From positions 1-6,017 of the forward strand of contig CALITV010000085.1 in NCBI GenBank assembly GCA_938048925.1: 6,017 nucleotides of DNA, given 5' to 3'. The stretch comes from an uncultured bacterium. Lineage in GTDB: Bacteria; UBP6; UBA1177; JAKLFG01. The notes under the pieces were generated by a model, which saw only the letters and a program-made list of their open reading frames with translations, did not search any database and was not told where the DNA came from. The translations under genes were made by a program, and so were the position numbers. How positions within the stretch are numbered: the first letter of the stretch is position 1; every line of letters starts with the position of its first letter. Below, in pieces: positions 1-6,017 of this stretch.

Positions 1-1
1 C

Positions 2-391
2 GACATAGACCATTTCAAGAAGGTGAACGACCGTTACGGCCACAAGGCGGGAGACGACATCATCCGTTTCATCGCGCGGGTTCTCAAGAAGTCAATCCGC
101 AAGGTGGATGTCGCGGCGCGTTATGGCGGCGAAGAATTCATCGTGCTTCTTCACAACACCACCGACGAAGGCGCCGTGAGGGTCGCCGAAAAGATACGGG
201 AGATCGTTCAAGGCGCCGTGGTTCCGGCCGATGGAAACCAACTCACCGTCACCTCGAGTTTCGGCGTCTCCGCTTATCCCGACCCGATCAGGAACGCGGG
301 CGATCTCATTAAGGCGGCCGACGAAGCACTCTATCGCTCCAAAGAACAGGGACGAAACCGCGTAACGCGCTATGTCGCGTCATCTTCCTGA
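2..391 (+). CDS. Diguanylate cyclase, GGDEF domain (5' partial)
   Basis: The GGDEF catalytic domain condenses two GTP into the second messenger cyclic di-GMP in the cytoplasm. The frame is open from base 2, so this is the C-terminal 129 residues of a longer protein; the sensory part lies outside the window. Visible residues begin DIDHFKKVND, the start of the metal- and guanine-binding region. Numbering from base 2, D1, N9 and D18 fall at the same spacing as the metal and guanine ligands of PleD. The active motif GGEEF is at residues 42-46 (bases 125-139). An RxxD inhibitory site (R33-D36, RKVD) stands exactly five residues before it, so product inhibition by c-di-GMP is expected. The end ADEALYRSKEQGRNRV is the usual GGDEF terminus. 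An apparent GTG start at 23 is an internal valine of the motif, not a start. The stop is 16 bases before the preferred comEC start. Domain and activity are well supported; the input signal is unknown. Confidence 0.95.
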   Translation, partial: DIDHFKKVNDRYGHKAGDDIIRFIARVLKKSIRKVDVAARYGGEEFIVLLHNTTDEGAVRVAEKIREIVQGAVVPADGNQLTVTSSFGVSAYPDPIRNAGDLIKAADEALYRSKEQGRNRVTRYVASSS

Positions 392-396
392 CCAGC

Positions 397-402
397 GGGG
401 AG
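397..402 (+). promoter_or_regulatory. Ribosome binding site for the ComEC-like gene (GTG start)
   Basis: GGGGAG ends five bases before GTG at 408. The in-frame ATG at 372 has no purine-rich site ahead of it and would overlap the GGDEF gene by 20 bases. This decides the start in favour of 408. Confidence 0.6.
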
Positions 403-407
403 CTCCG

Positions 408-2066
408 GTGACACGTCGTCTTGTCCCTTTCGTCTTCTTTTTTGCCGCCTATTTTGCAGGGGCCCCGCTGGTGCTGCTTTCGGGCGTCGCCGCTCTCGTT
501 TCCCGTGGCATACATCATCGAGAAGCGGCCGTTGTAACGGCCGCCTTTTTCTTCGCCGCCGCCGGGCATGCCGTCGCCTACCGTGACACCCTTCCGCTCG
601 TTGAAACTCACGGCGTCGCTTATGCCGACCGCGAAGTCATACGGCTCGAAGGCGGCGGAACCTTCCGTCACGACGGAACGACGGTGCCGCGTGAAGGCGA
701 CGAGATCCGTTTCGACGAATCGGCTGTGCTGCACGACGGAAAAAGTCGTTTCATCACCTCGTTCGAGGTCGTACCACCCCGGAAACTACGATCCCGTCTT
801 GCTTTGTTCATACAAGAGCAAAGCGGCTCGCATCTTCTGCTCGCTTTTGCGACCGGGAAACGCCTCTTCACTCCGGCGGAACGAGCCGCCTTTCTCAAAA
901 CGGGAACCATGCACCTCGTCGCTATATCGGCTTTCCATATCGGCATCCTTTTCCTTCTGCTCCACGGCTTTACCCGACTGTTCTTTCTCTTCCAGACGAT
1001 TCCTCCACGCACGATCGCGTATCTCTCGACCTTCCTCAAAGCGCTTCTTCTTTTCTGGTACCTGTCGCTCACCGGTTGGGCAACACCAACTGTCCGCGCC
1101 GCGCTCTTTGTGATGGTGCTCGACACACTCCTCTCCTTCGGGCTGACTATCCACCCGACACAGGCCTTTCTCTGGTCGCTCGTACTCACGGGCATCGTGC
1201 TCCCTCGAAGCATCACCAGTTGGAGTTTCGTCATGAGCGCGCTTTCGGTGTGCGCGGTGATTTCCCTGTGGCTCCGTCTCCCGCGCTCGTCTTTTGTCTC
1301 TCTTCTCGCGCTTTCGGTGCTCATCAACTTTCTGTTCATACCAATATCGGCAGAACTCACCGGCTGGGTCCCGCTCATCGCGCCGCTCGCCAATCTTCTC
1401 ACCGTACCGCTGGCGACCGTGCTTCTCGTTTTCCTCATACCGGCGCAGATAGTTTTCCCGCTTTTTCCCTCGCTCGCAAAACTACTTCTTGTTCCTTCCG
1501 ACGGGCTTGCCCGAGTCATGACCGAAAATCTCTTCTACCTTTCATCGCTTTCCGACGGCACCCTCCTGCCTCTGCGGCAAGCGACGGGAGTATGGACCGC
1601 ACTTTTTTACCTCGTCGCAGCGACGATTCTCTTCGGGACCGGTGCTCTCCGACGAAGCGCCGCAGTGATCCTCGTTGTCTGTGCAATCCCATTTTTCGTG
1701 CCGTCCGGCGCCGATCACGGCCTCGAAACCATATCGGCGTTTCCGGGGGAGGCATACTGCGTCCGCGAAGGTCGCGGTCGAGGCCGCATCGTCGAGGTGC
1801 GCCGTTACAACTTCCCTGCCGATCACATACAACGCAAGATCGACCTGCTCCCCGTATCGCTCGAACGGGATCTCGCCGCCTGTGGGATACTTCAGGTGAC
1901 CGGCTTTCACCTTCGGGCGCCGTTGCCGCGCTCCCTGATTGCCGAACTGCACCGGCGGCCCCGATTCCGGGACAGCAAGATATTCCTGATAGATTCCTCT
2001 GTCGAAATATTTTCCGACACCGTCTTTCCTTTGACTTTCCTCCCCCACTCTGATACGGTTCCCTGA
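408..2066 (+). CDS. comEC: ComEC/Rec2-family competence membrane protein, reduced C-terminus
   Basis: ComEC forms the inner-membrane channel that carries single-stranded DNA into the cytoplasm during natural transformation. The protein is 552 residues from GTG 408 (564 from ATG 372). Two hydrophobic segments (about 5-31 and 38-58) are followed by a short polar region (about 59-125) in the place of the N-terminal OB-like domain. The competence domain then shows the family signature: FLKTGTMHLVAISAFHIG, with HLVAISAFHIG at 169-179, matching the usual H-L-x-A-I-S-G-L-H-x-G. A second motif, LTGWATPTVRAALF (TGW at 222-224, R230), is also typical. Many further membrane segments run to about residue 430. 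The last 120 residues are soluble and lack the HxHxDH metal motif of the metallo-beta-lactamase domain found in many ComEC proteins, although they vaguely follow its outline. Spacing suggests co-transcription with the GGDEF gene. Family assignment is strong; DNA uptake as the actual role is inferred, since no other competence gene is in view. Confidence 0.88.
   Translation: MTRRLVPFVFFFAAYFAGAPLVLLSGVAALVSRGIHHREAAVVTAAFFFAAAGHAVAYRDTLPLVETHGVAYADREVIRLEGGGTFRHDGTTVPREGDEIRFDESAVLHDGKSRFITSFEVVPPRKLRSRLALFIQEQSGSHLLLAFATGKRLFTPAERAAFLKTGTMHLVAISAFHIGILFLLLHGFTRLFFLFQTIPPRTIAYLSTFLKALLLFWYLSLTGWATPTVRAALFVMVLDTLLSFGLTIHPTQAFLWSLVLTGIVLPRSITSWSFVMSALSVCAVISLWLRLPRSSFVSLLALSVLINFLFIPISAELTGWVPLIAPLANLLTVPLATVLLVFLIPAQIVFPLFPSLAKLLLVPSDGLARVMTENLFYLSSLSDGTLLPLRQATGVWTALFYLVAATILFGTGALRRSAAVILVVCAIPFFVPSGADHGLETISAFPGEAYCVREGRGRGRIVEVRRYNFPADHIQRKIDLLPVSLERDLAACGILQVTGFHLRAPLPRSLIAELHRRPRFRDSKIFLIDSSVEIFSDTVFPLTFLPHSDTVP
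525..553 (+). terminator. Terminator-like hairpin inside the ComEC-like gene
   Basis: GCGGCCGTT (525-533) and AACGGCCGC (536-544) are perfect inverted repeats. A realistic fold is a 7-bp all-GC stem with a TTGTAA loop. It is followed by CTTTTTCTT (545-553), the usual arrangement of an intrinsic terminator. It lies within codons 40-49 of the ComEC-like gene, in a membrane segment coding for Ala, Val and Phe, so it may be a by-product of GC-rich alanine codons. If functional it would reduce expression of comEC and the genes behind it when translation is poor. Confidence 0.3.
2031..2059 (+). promoter_or_regulatory. Possible promoter before the glycosyltransferase-like gene
   Basis: TTGACT (2031-2036; five of six to the sigma-70 -35 consensus) is followed after 17 bases by a weak -10, TACGGT (2054-2059), preceded by TG plus one base (2051-2053), as in extended -10 promoters. 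It overlaps the end of the ComEC-like gene and would start RNA about 20 bases before the ATG at 2087. The -10 match is poor (three of six), so this is tentative. Confidence 0.25.
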
Positions 2067-2077
2067 AACGCGATACT

Positions 2078-2082
2078 GGGAG
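2078..2082 (+). promoter_or_regulatory. Ribosome binding site for the glycosyltransferase-like gene
   Basis: GGGAG ends four bases before ATG at 2087, in the 20-base gap after the ComEC-like stop. The spacing is slightly short but supports this start. Confidence 0.55.
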
Positions 2083-2086
2083 CATA

Positions 2087-3514
2087 ATGTCTTCCCTCCA
2101 AATACCCCATATCCTTTTAGTGTTGGATGCTTCGCCGGAGGATTCCGGGGCCTTCTCTTTTTTCCACGCATGGGTCCTCGACCTTTTGAGCGAGACCGCC
2201 TCCTCTTACCGGGTGTCCCTTTTCTATCCACGATATTCCTCATCGGGCCCCTTCTATCGGCTTCATCGTGAGAAAAAAGATGACATCGAACGATTCTTCA
2301 CCCTCATTCCCTATCGCTATCCTTCATTCGCTGAAACCTTTTCGAACTCCGCGATGGAGGCTCTCTTCTCAGACATCATCAAAGAGGGAGCCTTCGACGC
2401 GGCACATCTCTTCTTTCTTCGCAACCATTCCCTCGGCTACCCCGCCATAGCGTATCACGCGGGGTTGCCGGTGGTCCTGACCGTAAGCGACGGCTGGCTC
2501 CTCCATCCCCTCCGATACCTGTGTAAGGATGCGACCGGCGCAGCCGTTCCGATAAAACTTTCGAACTTCGTCGCGACACCGTTCTCGCTTTTTCTCAGAA
2601 CATTCGAAGAACAGTTCGCTCGCCGGCCGATCCGCGGGTGGTTCGAGGAGGTCGGGCGCTATTCGCGCTTCTACAACAAAACGCCCCTCAGCACCGTTGA
2701 CGAAGAAATCCTCGAGGAGCGGAGGAGTCTTATCGCCGACATGATTCCCTATGTGAGCGCGTTTCACTTTTTTTCTCCGACTCTTTACAACGCATGTTAC
2801 CGTGAAATGATTCCTTCCGACCGCGTTTCGTTCATTCCGCAGGGAATGCCGGTCTCCCGCGTCATCGACAGCCGCCCTTTCGAGATACAGCGTGGCCTTG
2901 CGTTCGGATTCGTTGGCGATCTCGTCCCCGAGGAAGGGGTCGTCGAACTGGTAGAGGCGTGCAACGACCTGCACGAACGAGGGTTCCCATCAACTCTTCA
3001 TCTCTATGGAGAAACCTCCGACAATGTCGTTTTAGTGCGGCATCTCAAAAGTCTCTGCCGCAACCCCGATGTGATCTTTCACGGAGCGGTTGACCTCCGC
3101 CGAGTCGGTCCCGTTCTCGACGCCATTGATGCAATCATCGTTCCATCTCTATGGCCCCGTTCCGAGACATGGCTCGCGATGCAGGCCATGGCGCGTCGGA
3201 AGATTGTCATCGCCCCGGTCAACACCGCCGTTGCCGACCTCATCAAAAAAACACGGCGCGGCATCGTTTTGAAACAGGTGACTGCTGACGAGATCGCCCG
3301 AACCGTCGCCGACCTTGAAATAGACCGGAAACGGGTGTATTATCTTATGCGGGTCGTGGAAGGCGGCCAGTTCGTCTCCTCGTCGAGTAATGTGCGCGAC
3401 TTGAAAGCGCTGTACGAGAGCGTCTCACGGAAAGAGCGTCGAAGAGACGACGAAACGACACTGTCCCGCAGGCTGATGCGGAAACGGACTGCTCGTTCAC
3501 GGAGGAAGTCTTGA
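2087..3514 (+). CDS. GT-B (GT4-like) glycosyltransferase-fold protein, donor site altered
   Basis: The 475-residue protein has the layout of a family-4-type glycosyltransferase, which in active members moves a sugar from a nucleotide-sugar to an acceptor. There is no signal peptide or membrane segment, so it is cytoplasmic or membrane-associated. The N-terminal half has LPVVLTVSDGWLLHP, the counterpart of the usual PVVxTxHDxWxLCP stretch. The C-terminal half begins FGFVGDLVPEEG (273-284), matching FxFVGRLxPEKG, and continues through DAIIVPSLWPRSETW to AMARRKIVIAPVN, the family's PS...EAMAxGxPVIA region. At positions expected for the donor-binding Arg and Lys there are D278 and E283, and the EX7E motif aligns as R358 and Q366, so catalysis is doubtful. 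The tail 447-475 is strongly basic (14 of 29 residues Arg or Lys). It starts 20 bases after the ComEC-like gene and overlaps the SPOR gene by 4 bases. Fold assignment is firm; substrate is unknown and activity unproven. Confidence 0.8.
   Translation: MSSLQIPHILLVLDASPEDSGAFSFFHAWVLDLLSETASSYRVSLFYPRYSSSGPFYRLHREKKDDIERFFTLIPYRYPSFAETFSNSAMEALFSDIIKEGAFDAAHLFFLRNHSLGYPAIAYHAGLPVVLTVSDGWLLHPLRYLCKDATGAAVPIKLSNFVATPFSLFLRTFEEQFARRPIRGWFEEVGRYSRFYNKTPLSTVDEEILEERRSLIADMIPYVSAFHFFSPTLYNACYREMIPSDRVSFIPQGMPVSRVIDSRPFEIQRGLAFGFVGDLVPEEGVVELVEACNDLHERGFPSTLHLYGETSDNVVLVRHLKSLCRNPDVIFHGAVDLRRVGPVLDAIDAIIVPSLWPRSETWLAMQAMARRKIVIAPVNTAVADLIKKTRRGIVLKQVTADEIARTVADLEIDRKRVYYLMRVVEGGQFVSSSSNVRDLKALYESVSRKERRRDDETTLSRRLMRKRTARSRRKS
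3315..3343 (+). promoter_or_regulatory. Sigma-70-like promoter inside the glycosyltransferase-like gene
   Basis: TTGAAA (3315-3320) and TATTAT (3338-3343) each match the sigma-70 consensus at five of six positions and are separated by an ideal 17 bases. Transcription would begin near 3350, about 160 bases before the SPOR gene, giving separate expression of the SPOR and outer-membrane genes. It lies within coding sequence and could be chance, though such a match is uncommon in this GC-rich DNA. Confidence 0.35.
3501..3508 (+). promoter_or_regulatory. Strong ribosome binding site for the SPOR gene (TTG start)
   Basis: GGAGGAAG lies in the last arginine and lysine codons of the glycosyltransferase-like gene. 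Its GGAGG core ends five bases before TTG at 3511. This near-perfect site supports the rare TTG start and the TTGA stop/start overlap. Confidence 0.75.
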
Positions 3515-4170
3515 ACGGAAAACGGGTAGAAGTCGATCTGGCGACCCTCGGTAAGGCATTCGCCGTCTTCATTCTTCTGCTCATCCTCTCATTCGTGCTG
3601 GGCATCTTCCTCGGCCGCGAATCGGGGGCATCCTCTTCGGACACCGTATCCCCAGAAGGTGCGTCCGAAGAACTCGCCGCCTGCACCTACAAAGTGCAAG
3701 AACTGTCCGCCAAACTGACCTCGTTGACGACCGTTGCCCGAGAAAAAGGGATCATTGATCAGAACGGTATCCCTACGCGGAATGTGATCTGCGCGACCGC
3801 CGTCCCGACCGAGACACCGAAGCCGACAGGCGCGGAGGAGCGTTCGGCCGCTGTTCCTTCGTCCGAGCTGCGCAAAGATCCCACTCCGTCCCCGACGACG
3901 CAGATTGCCACCGGGGCGGCCGACACGAAGCCGATTTCCTGCAAATACGCTCTCCAGATATACGCCGGCAGGACACGCGAAGAAGCGCTCGATGTTCAGG
4001 CAAAATCGAAGGTGAAGCCAACCCGCCTCGTCACCGGGACCGTCGGCGGCGTGACATGGCACCGCCTCCGGTACGGCTGTTACTCCGACAAAGCGTCGGC
4101 TGAGACGGCACTGAACGATCTCCTTCCCCTCGGCGCACGCGCCATCATCGTGAAAGAAGAACAACCATAG
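3511..4170 (+). CDS. SPOR-domain, single-pass inner-membrane protein
   Basis: SPOR domains bind peptidoglycan strands stripped of stem peptides, mostly at the division septum (FtsN, DamX, DedD). The protein has 219 residues. A short cytoplasmic N-terminus (1-15) leads to one membrane helix (about 16-35, AFAVFILLLILSFVLGIFLG). A periplasmic stretch (about 50-80) is possibly helical, followed by a Thr/Pro/Ser-rich linker (about 97-140). The SPOR domain at about 143-217 opens with CKYALQIYAGRTREEA, has the WHRLRYGCYSDKASAETAL core, and ends RAIIVKEEQ. This single-pass layout resembles FtsN and DedD, but the sequence does not permit naming it as either. Four cysteines (58, 94, 144, 190) all lie on the periplasmic side; 144 and 190 are within SPOR and could form a disulfide. 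The TTG start overlaps the previous stop (TTGA), suggesting translational coupling. A role in division or wall remodelling is inferred from the domain. Confidence 0.88.
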   Translation: MNGKRVEVDLATLGKAFAVFILLLILSFVLGIFLGRESGASSSDTVSPEGASEELAACTYKVQELSAKLTSLTTVAREKGIIDQNGIPTRNVICATAVPTETPKPTGAEERSAAVPSSELRKDPTPSPTTQIATGAADTKPISCKYALQIYAGRTREEALDVQAKSKVKPTRLVTGTVGGVTWHRLRYGCYSDKASAETALNDLLPLGARAIIVKEEQP

Positions 4171-4177
4171 CATATTC

Positions 4178-4182
4178 GAGGA
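4178..4182 (+). promoter_or_regulatory. Ribosome binding site for the outer-membrane protein gene
   Basis: GAGGA ends eight bases before ATG at 4191, within the 20-base gap after the SPOR gene, and fixes the start that yields an N-terminal signal peptide. Confidence 0.6.
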
Positions 4183-4190
4183 ACAAGAAC

Positions 4191-6017
4191 ATGTGGAAAA
4201 CGGCGACAGCCCTGTTGTGGATAACCGCTGTTCCAGCATTTCTCGGCGGACAAGGAAACGACTCCGCCGTTGATGACATTCTCGACCCTGCGGCCGAGAC
4301 GACGGCCCCAACTGATGCACCGACGCCGGTGCCCGCTCAACCGACGGCGCAGGACACCGTCGTTCCCGACCGGCAACCGACCGCCGAAGAACCACCGGCT
4401 CCGGAGGAGGCGCCGCCGCAACAGACCGTTTCCGCCTCGACGCAAGAGAAACAAAAACCGGCGGAAGAGCAACAGGGACCGGCAGAGCAAAAGAAACCGC
4501 AAGAAAAAAAGGACAAGAAATTTGTCAAGGGCGAAATCGCCAACATAGGCGCGCGTGACATCGTCTATCCCTACAACTCGCTGGGCATCGGGACCGGCGT
4601 CACCTTTATCGGGCAAGATATTTTTCTTACGCTCGATCCGCGATTCGTTTACAACAAGAACGATTTCGACATGCTCATGGCATTCCACCTGCCGATAAAT
4701 ATCCGTATGTTCAGTTTCGACCTCAACCGTGCCGGTGAAGACAACTTTACCCTCCGCAAAGAAGATTGGGACGAATGGCAGGACTACTTCCGCATCATCA
4801 AGTATGTGCAATACGGCCGCTCCGAGGACAATCTCTATGCTGCCATCGGTTCGAACAACGCCCAATCGCTCGGCCACGGGGTCATCATGAAACGCTATGT
4901 CCCGAACTTCGATCCGAACTTCACGAAAATATCGGCGAAATTCAACTACTACAACGACTATGCCGGCTTCGAGACGGTGCTTGGCGATGTCACCGACGGC
5001 AACATGTTCGGCGCCCTCTTCTTCGTCAAGCCACTTTCGTGGCTCGCCGAAAACGACGGCGACTATATACCGCGCTCCTTCTCCATCGGCTTCACTTTCG
5101 CAGGCGACCGCAAGGCACCGACCAAATTGGACTATGTGGACTATGTGTTCGACCTGCCGGGCGAAGGAACCGTCGTCATGGACGGCAACGACCCGCGGTG
5201 GCCAGCCGATCTTTCGCCGCGTATCGCAGTGGACAAAAAGAACCGTCCGATCGTGCTCGACGACACCTTTCTCTATCTCATGGGGCTCGACGCCGAAATC
5301 AAGTTCTTCAAGAACGACTATGTGGATCTCAAGACCTATCTCGACTACAGTTGGATGAAGACCGACTTGGAACGCGGCGGATTCACCTTCGGTTTTCTCG
5401 GTCGCTATAACCTCGGCAGCGAGCGGAAACATCTCCTTCGATCACGCGTCGAGGCGCGCGCCTACAACGGCCGCTACATCCCCTCGTTCTTCGACACCTT
5501 CTACGACATCGAACGCTACGAACTCATGACCGATATCGAAGGAGTGAAGAACTTTGCACCTGACGGACGGAGCAAGTATCTTCACCTCCTCGACGAGCCC
5601 GACAAGTTCTTTTTCTCGCTCTACGCCGAACTCACCTACACTCTCGTGGAATGGATAACCATATCGCTCGGTTACGAACAACTGCGGAAGTCGAGTTCGC
5701 TTTACGCGCACATCGAACTGCCCGATCTCTGGATTTTCAAAGGAATGTTCTCCTACTATCAGCGTGGCATCACTACCGCGAAGAGCATCGCCGACAATTT
5801 CGATTACAGCACTCTCTTCCGGGGCGTTGTCCGCGTCCAGATACTGCCGATACTCTTCATCAATGCCTATGTGGGCAAGCAGTGGGCGTTTTGGCCCGAA
5901 CGCAAGCCGCGCGACGACAAACTTCAGGGACATTACCTTTCGAGTTGGGACCTCGGCGGCGACATCGAGATCGGTTGGGAATGGGGCGGTGACGATGAAA
6001 AGGACGACAGAAAAGAA
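4191..6017 (+). CDS. Exported, probable outer-membrane beta-barrel protein with Pro/Glu-rich linker (3' partial)
   Basis: The frame is open from ATG 4191 to the window end (609 codons, no stop). I do not recognise the family. Residues 1 to about 21 look like a signal peptide (MWKTATALLWITAVPAFLGG). No cysteine appears in the visible protein, so it is not a lipoprotein. Residues about 24-110 form a low-complexity linker rich in Pro, Ala, Glu, Thr and Gln, turning Lys-rich near its end (QEKKDKKFVKG). From about 111 onward the sequence is rich in Tyr, Phe, Trp, Gly and Asp with alternating polar and hydrophobic residues, as in transmembrane beta-strands, for example LGIGTGVTFIGQDIFLTLD and WITISLGYEQL. 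A notable motif is LGHGVIMKRY at 227-236. The end (GWEWGGDDEKDDRKE) is highly charged, so the true C-terminus may be close. The gene follows the SPOR gene by 20 bases. A barrel of the porin or transporter type is likely; a large periplasmic beta-protein is the alternative. Substrate or partner is unknown. Confidence 0.75.
   Translation, partial: MWKTATALLWITAVPAFLGGQGNDSAVDDILDPAAETTAPTDAPTPVPAQPTAQDTVVPDRQPTAEEPPAPEEAPPQQTVSASTQEKQKPAEEQQGPAEQKKPQEKKDKKFVKGEIANIGARDIVYPYNSLGIGTGVTFIGQDIFLTLDPRFVYNKNDFDMLMAFHLPINIRMFSFDLNRAGEDNFTLRKEDWDEWQDYFRIIKYVQYGRSEDNLYAAIGSNNAQSLGHGVIMKRYVPNFDPNFTKISAKFNYYNDYAGFETVLGDVTDGNMFGALFFVKPLSWLAENDGDYIPRSFSIGFTFAGDRKAPTKLDYVDYVFDLPGEGTVVMDGNDPRWPADLSPRIAVDKKNRPIVLDDTFLYLMGLDAEIKFFKNDYVDLKTYLDYSWMKTDLERGGFTFGFLGRYNLGSERKHLLRSRVEARAYNGRYIPSFFDTFYDIERYELMTDIEGVKNFAPDGRSKYLHLLDEPDKFFFSLYAELTYTLVEWITISLGYEQLRKSSSLYAHIELPDLWIFKGMFSYYQRGITTAKSIADNFDYSTLFRGVVRVQILPILFINAYVGKQWAFWPERKPRDDKLQGHYLSSWDLGGDIEIGWEWGGDDEKDDRKE

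Noticed and set aside
23..391. GTG at 23 as the start of the GGDEF gene.
   Set aside because: The frame is open upstream and encodes DIDHFKK directly before it, part of the conserved metal-binding region, so the GTG is an internal valine.
668..1519. A 283-codon open frame on the minus strand.
   Set aside because: It is antisense to the ComEC motifs, rich in Arg and Ser, with no domain and no convincing start signal.
1076..2053. A 325-codon open frame on the + strand within the ComEC-like gene.
   Set aside because: It is in another frame of a clear membrane protein with family motifs; its product is an Arg/Pro/His/Ser-rich string with no recognisable domain.
372..2066. ATG at 372 as the start of the ComEC-like gene.
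   Set aside because: It lacks a ribosome site and overlaps the GGDEF gene by 20 bases, while GTG 408 has GGGGAG at good spacing and places the first membrane segment at the N-terminus. It is not fully excluded.
5130..5147. Tandem 9-base repeat GACTATGTG, coding DYVDYV, with a third copy at 5316-5324.
   Set aside because: The copies are short, in frame and made of residues common in this protein; it is likely chance or a small slippage event without wider structure.
4080..5432. A 450-codon open frame on the minus strand.
   Set aside because: It lies opposite the SPOR gene end and the outer-membrane gene, and its translation is a repetitive Val/Glu/Arg-rich mix with no domain. The + frame has a ribosome site, signal peptide and coherent protein. 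The open antisense frame is an effect of codon bias.

Overview
The window holds five genes, all on the + strand and packed end to end: gaps of 16, 20 and 20 bases plus one 4-base overlap. No stretch of more than about 20 bases lies outside a gene, and I see no RNA gene, mobile element, CRISPR array or tRNA. A SPOR-domain protein together with a probable outer-membrane beta-barrel points to a Gram-negative (diderm) bacterium. The DNA is moderately GC-rich by eye. I cannot name the phylum, and no protein here looks close to a well-studied enterobacterial or pseudomonad version, so an under-sampled lineage is plausible.

Layout: (1) 2-391, the C-terminal end of a diguanylate cyclase (GGDEF domain, active GGEEF motif and intact inhibitory site), cut by the window start. 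(2) 408-2066, a ComEC/Rec2-family membrane protein that keeps the competence channel domain but has only a short C-terminal remnant where many family members carry a metallo-beta-lactamase domain. (3) 2087-3514, a GT-B (GT4-like) glycosyltransferase-fold protein in which the residues that normally bind the nucleotide-sugar donor appear to be replaced. (4) 3511-4170, a single-pass inner-membrane protein with a periplasmic SPOR domain, started by TTG and overlapping gene 3. (5) 4191-6017, an exported protein with a proline/glutamate/lysine-rich linker and a long beta-rich, aromatic-rich region, cut by the window end.

The spacing suggests co-transcription of all five, with possible internal promoters before gene 3 and inside the end of gene 3. 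Genes 3-5 may form a cell-envelope set: a sugar-related cytoplasmic protein, a peptidoglycan-binding inner-membrane protein and an outer-membrane protein. That functional link is inferred from adjacency and protein type only. The most unusual points are the apparent charge swaps at the donor site of the glycosyltransferase, the reduced ComEC, and the unrecognised outer-membrane protein with its long charged linker.
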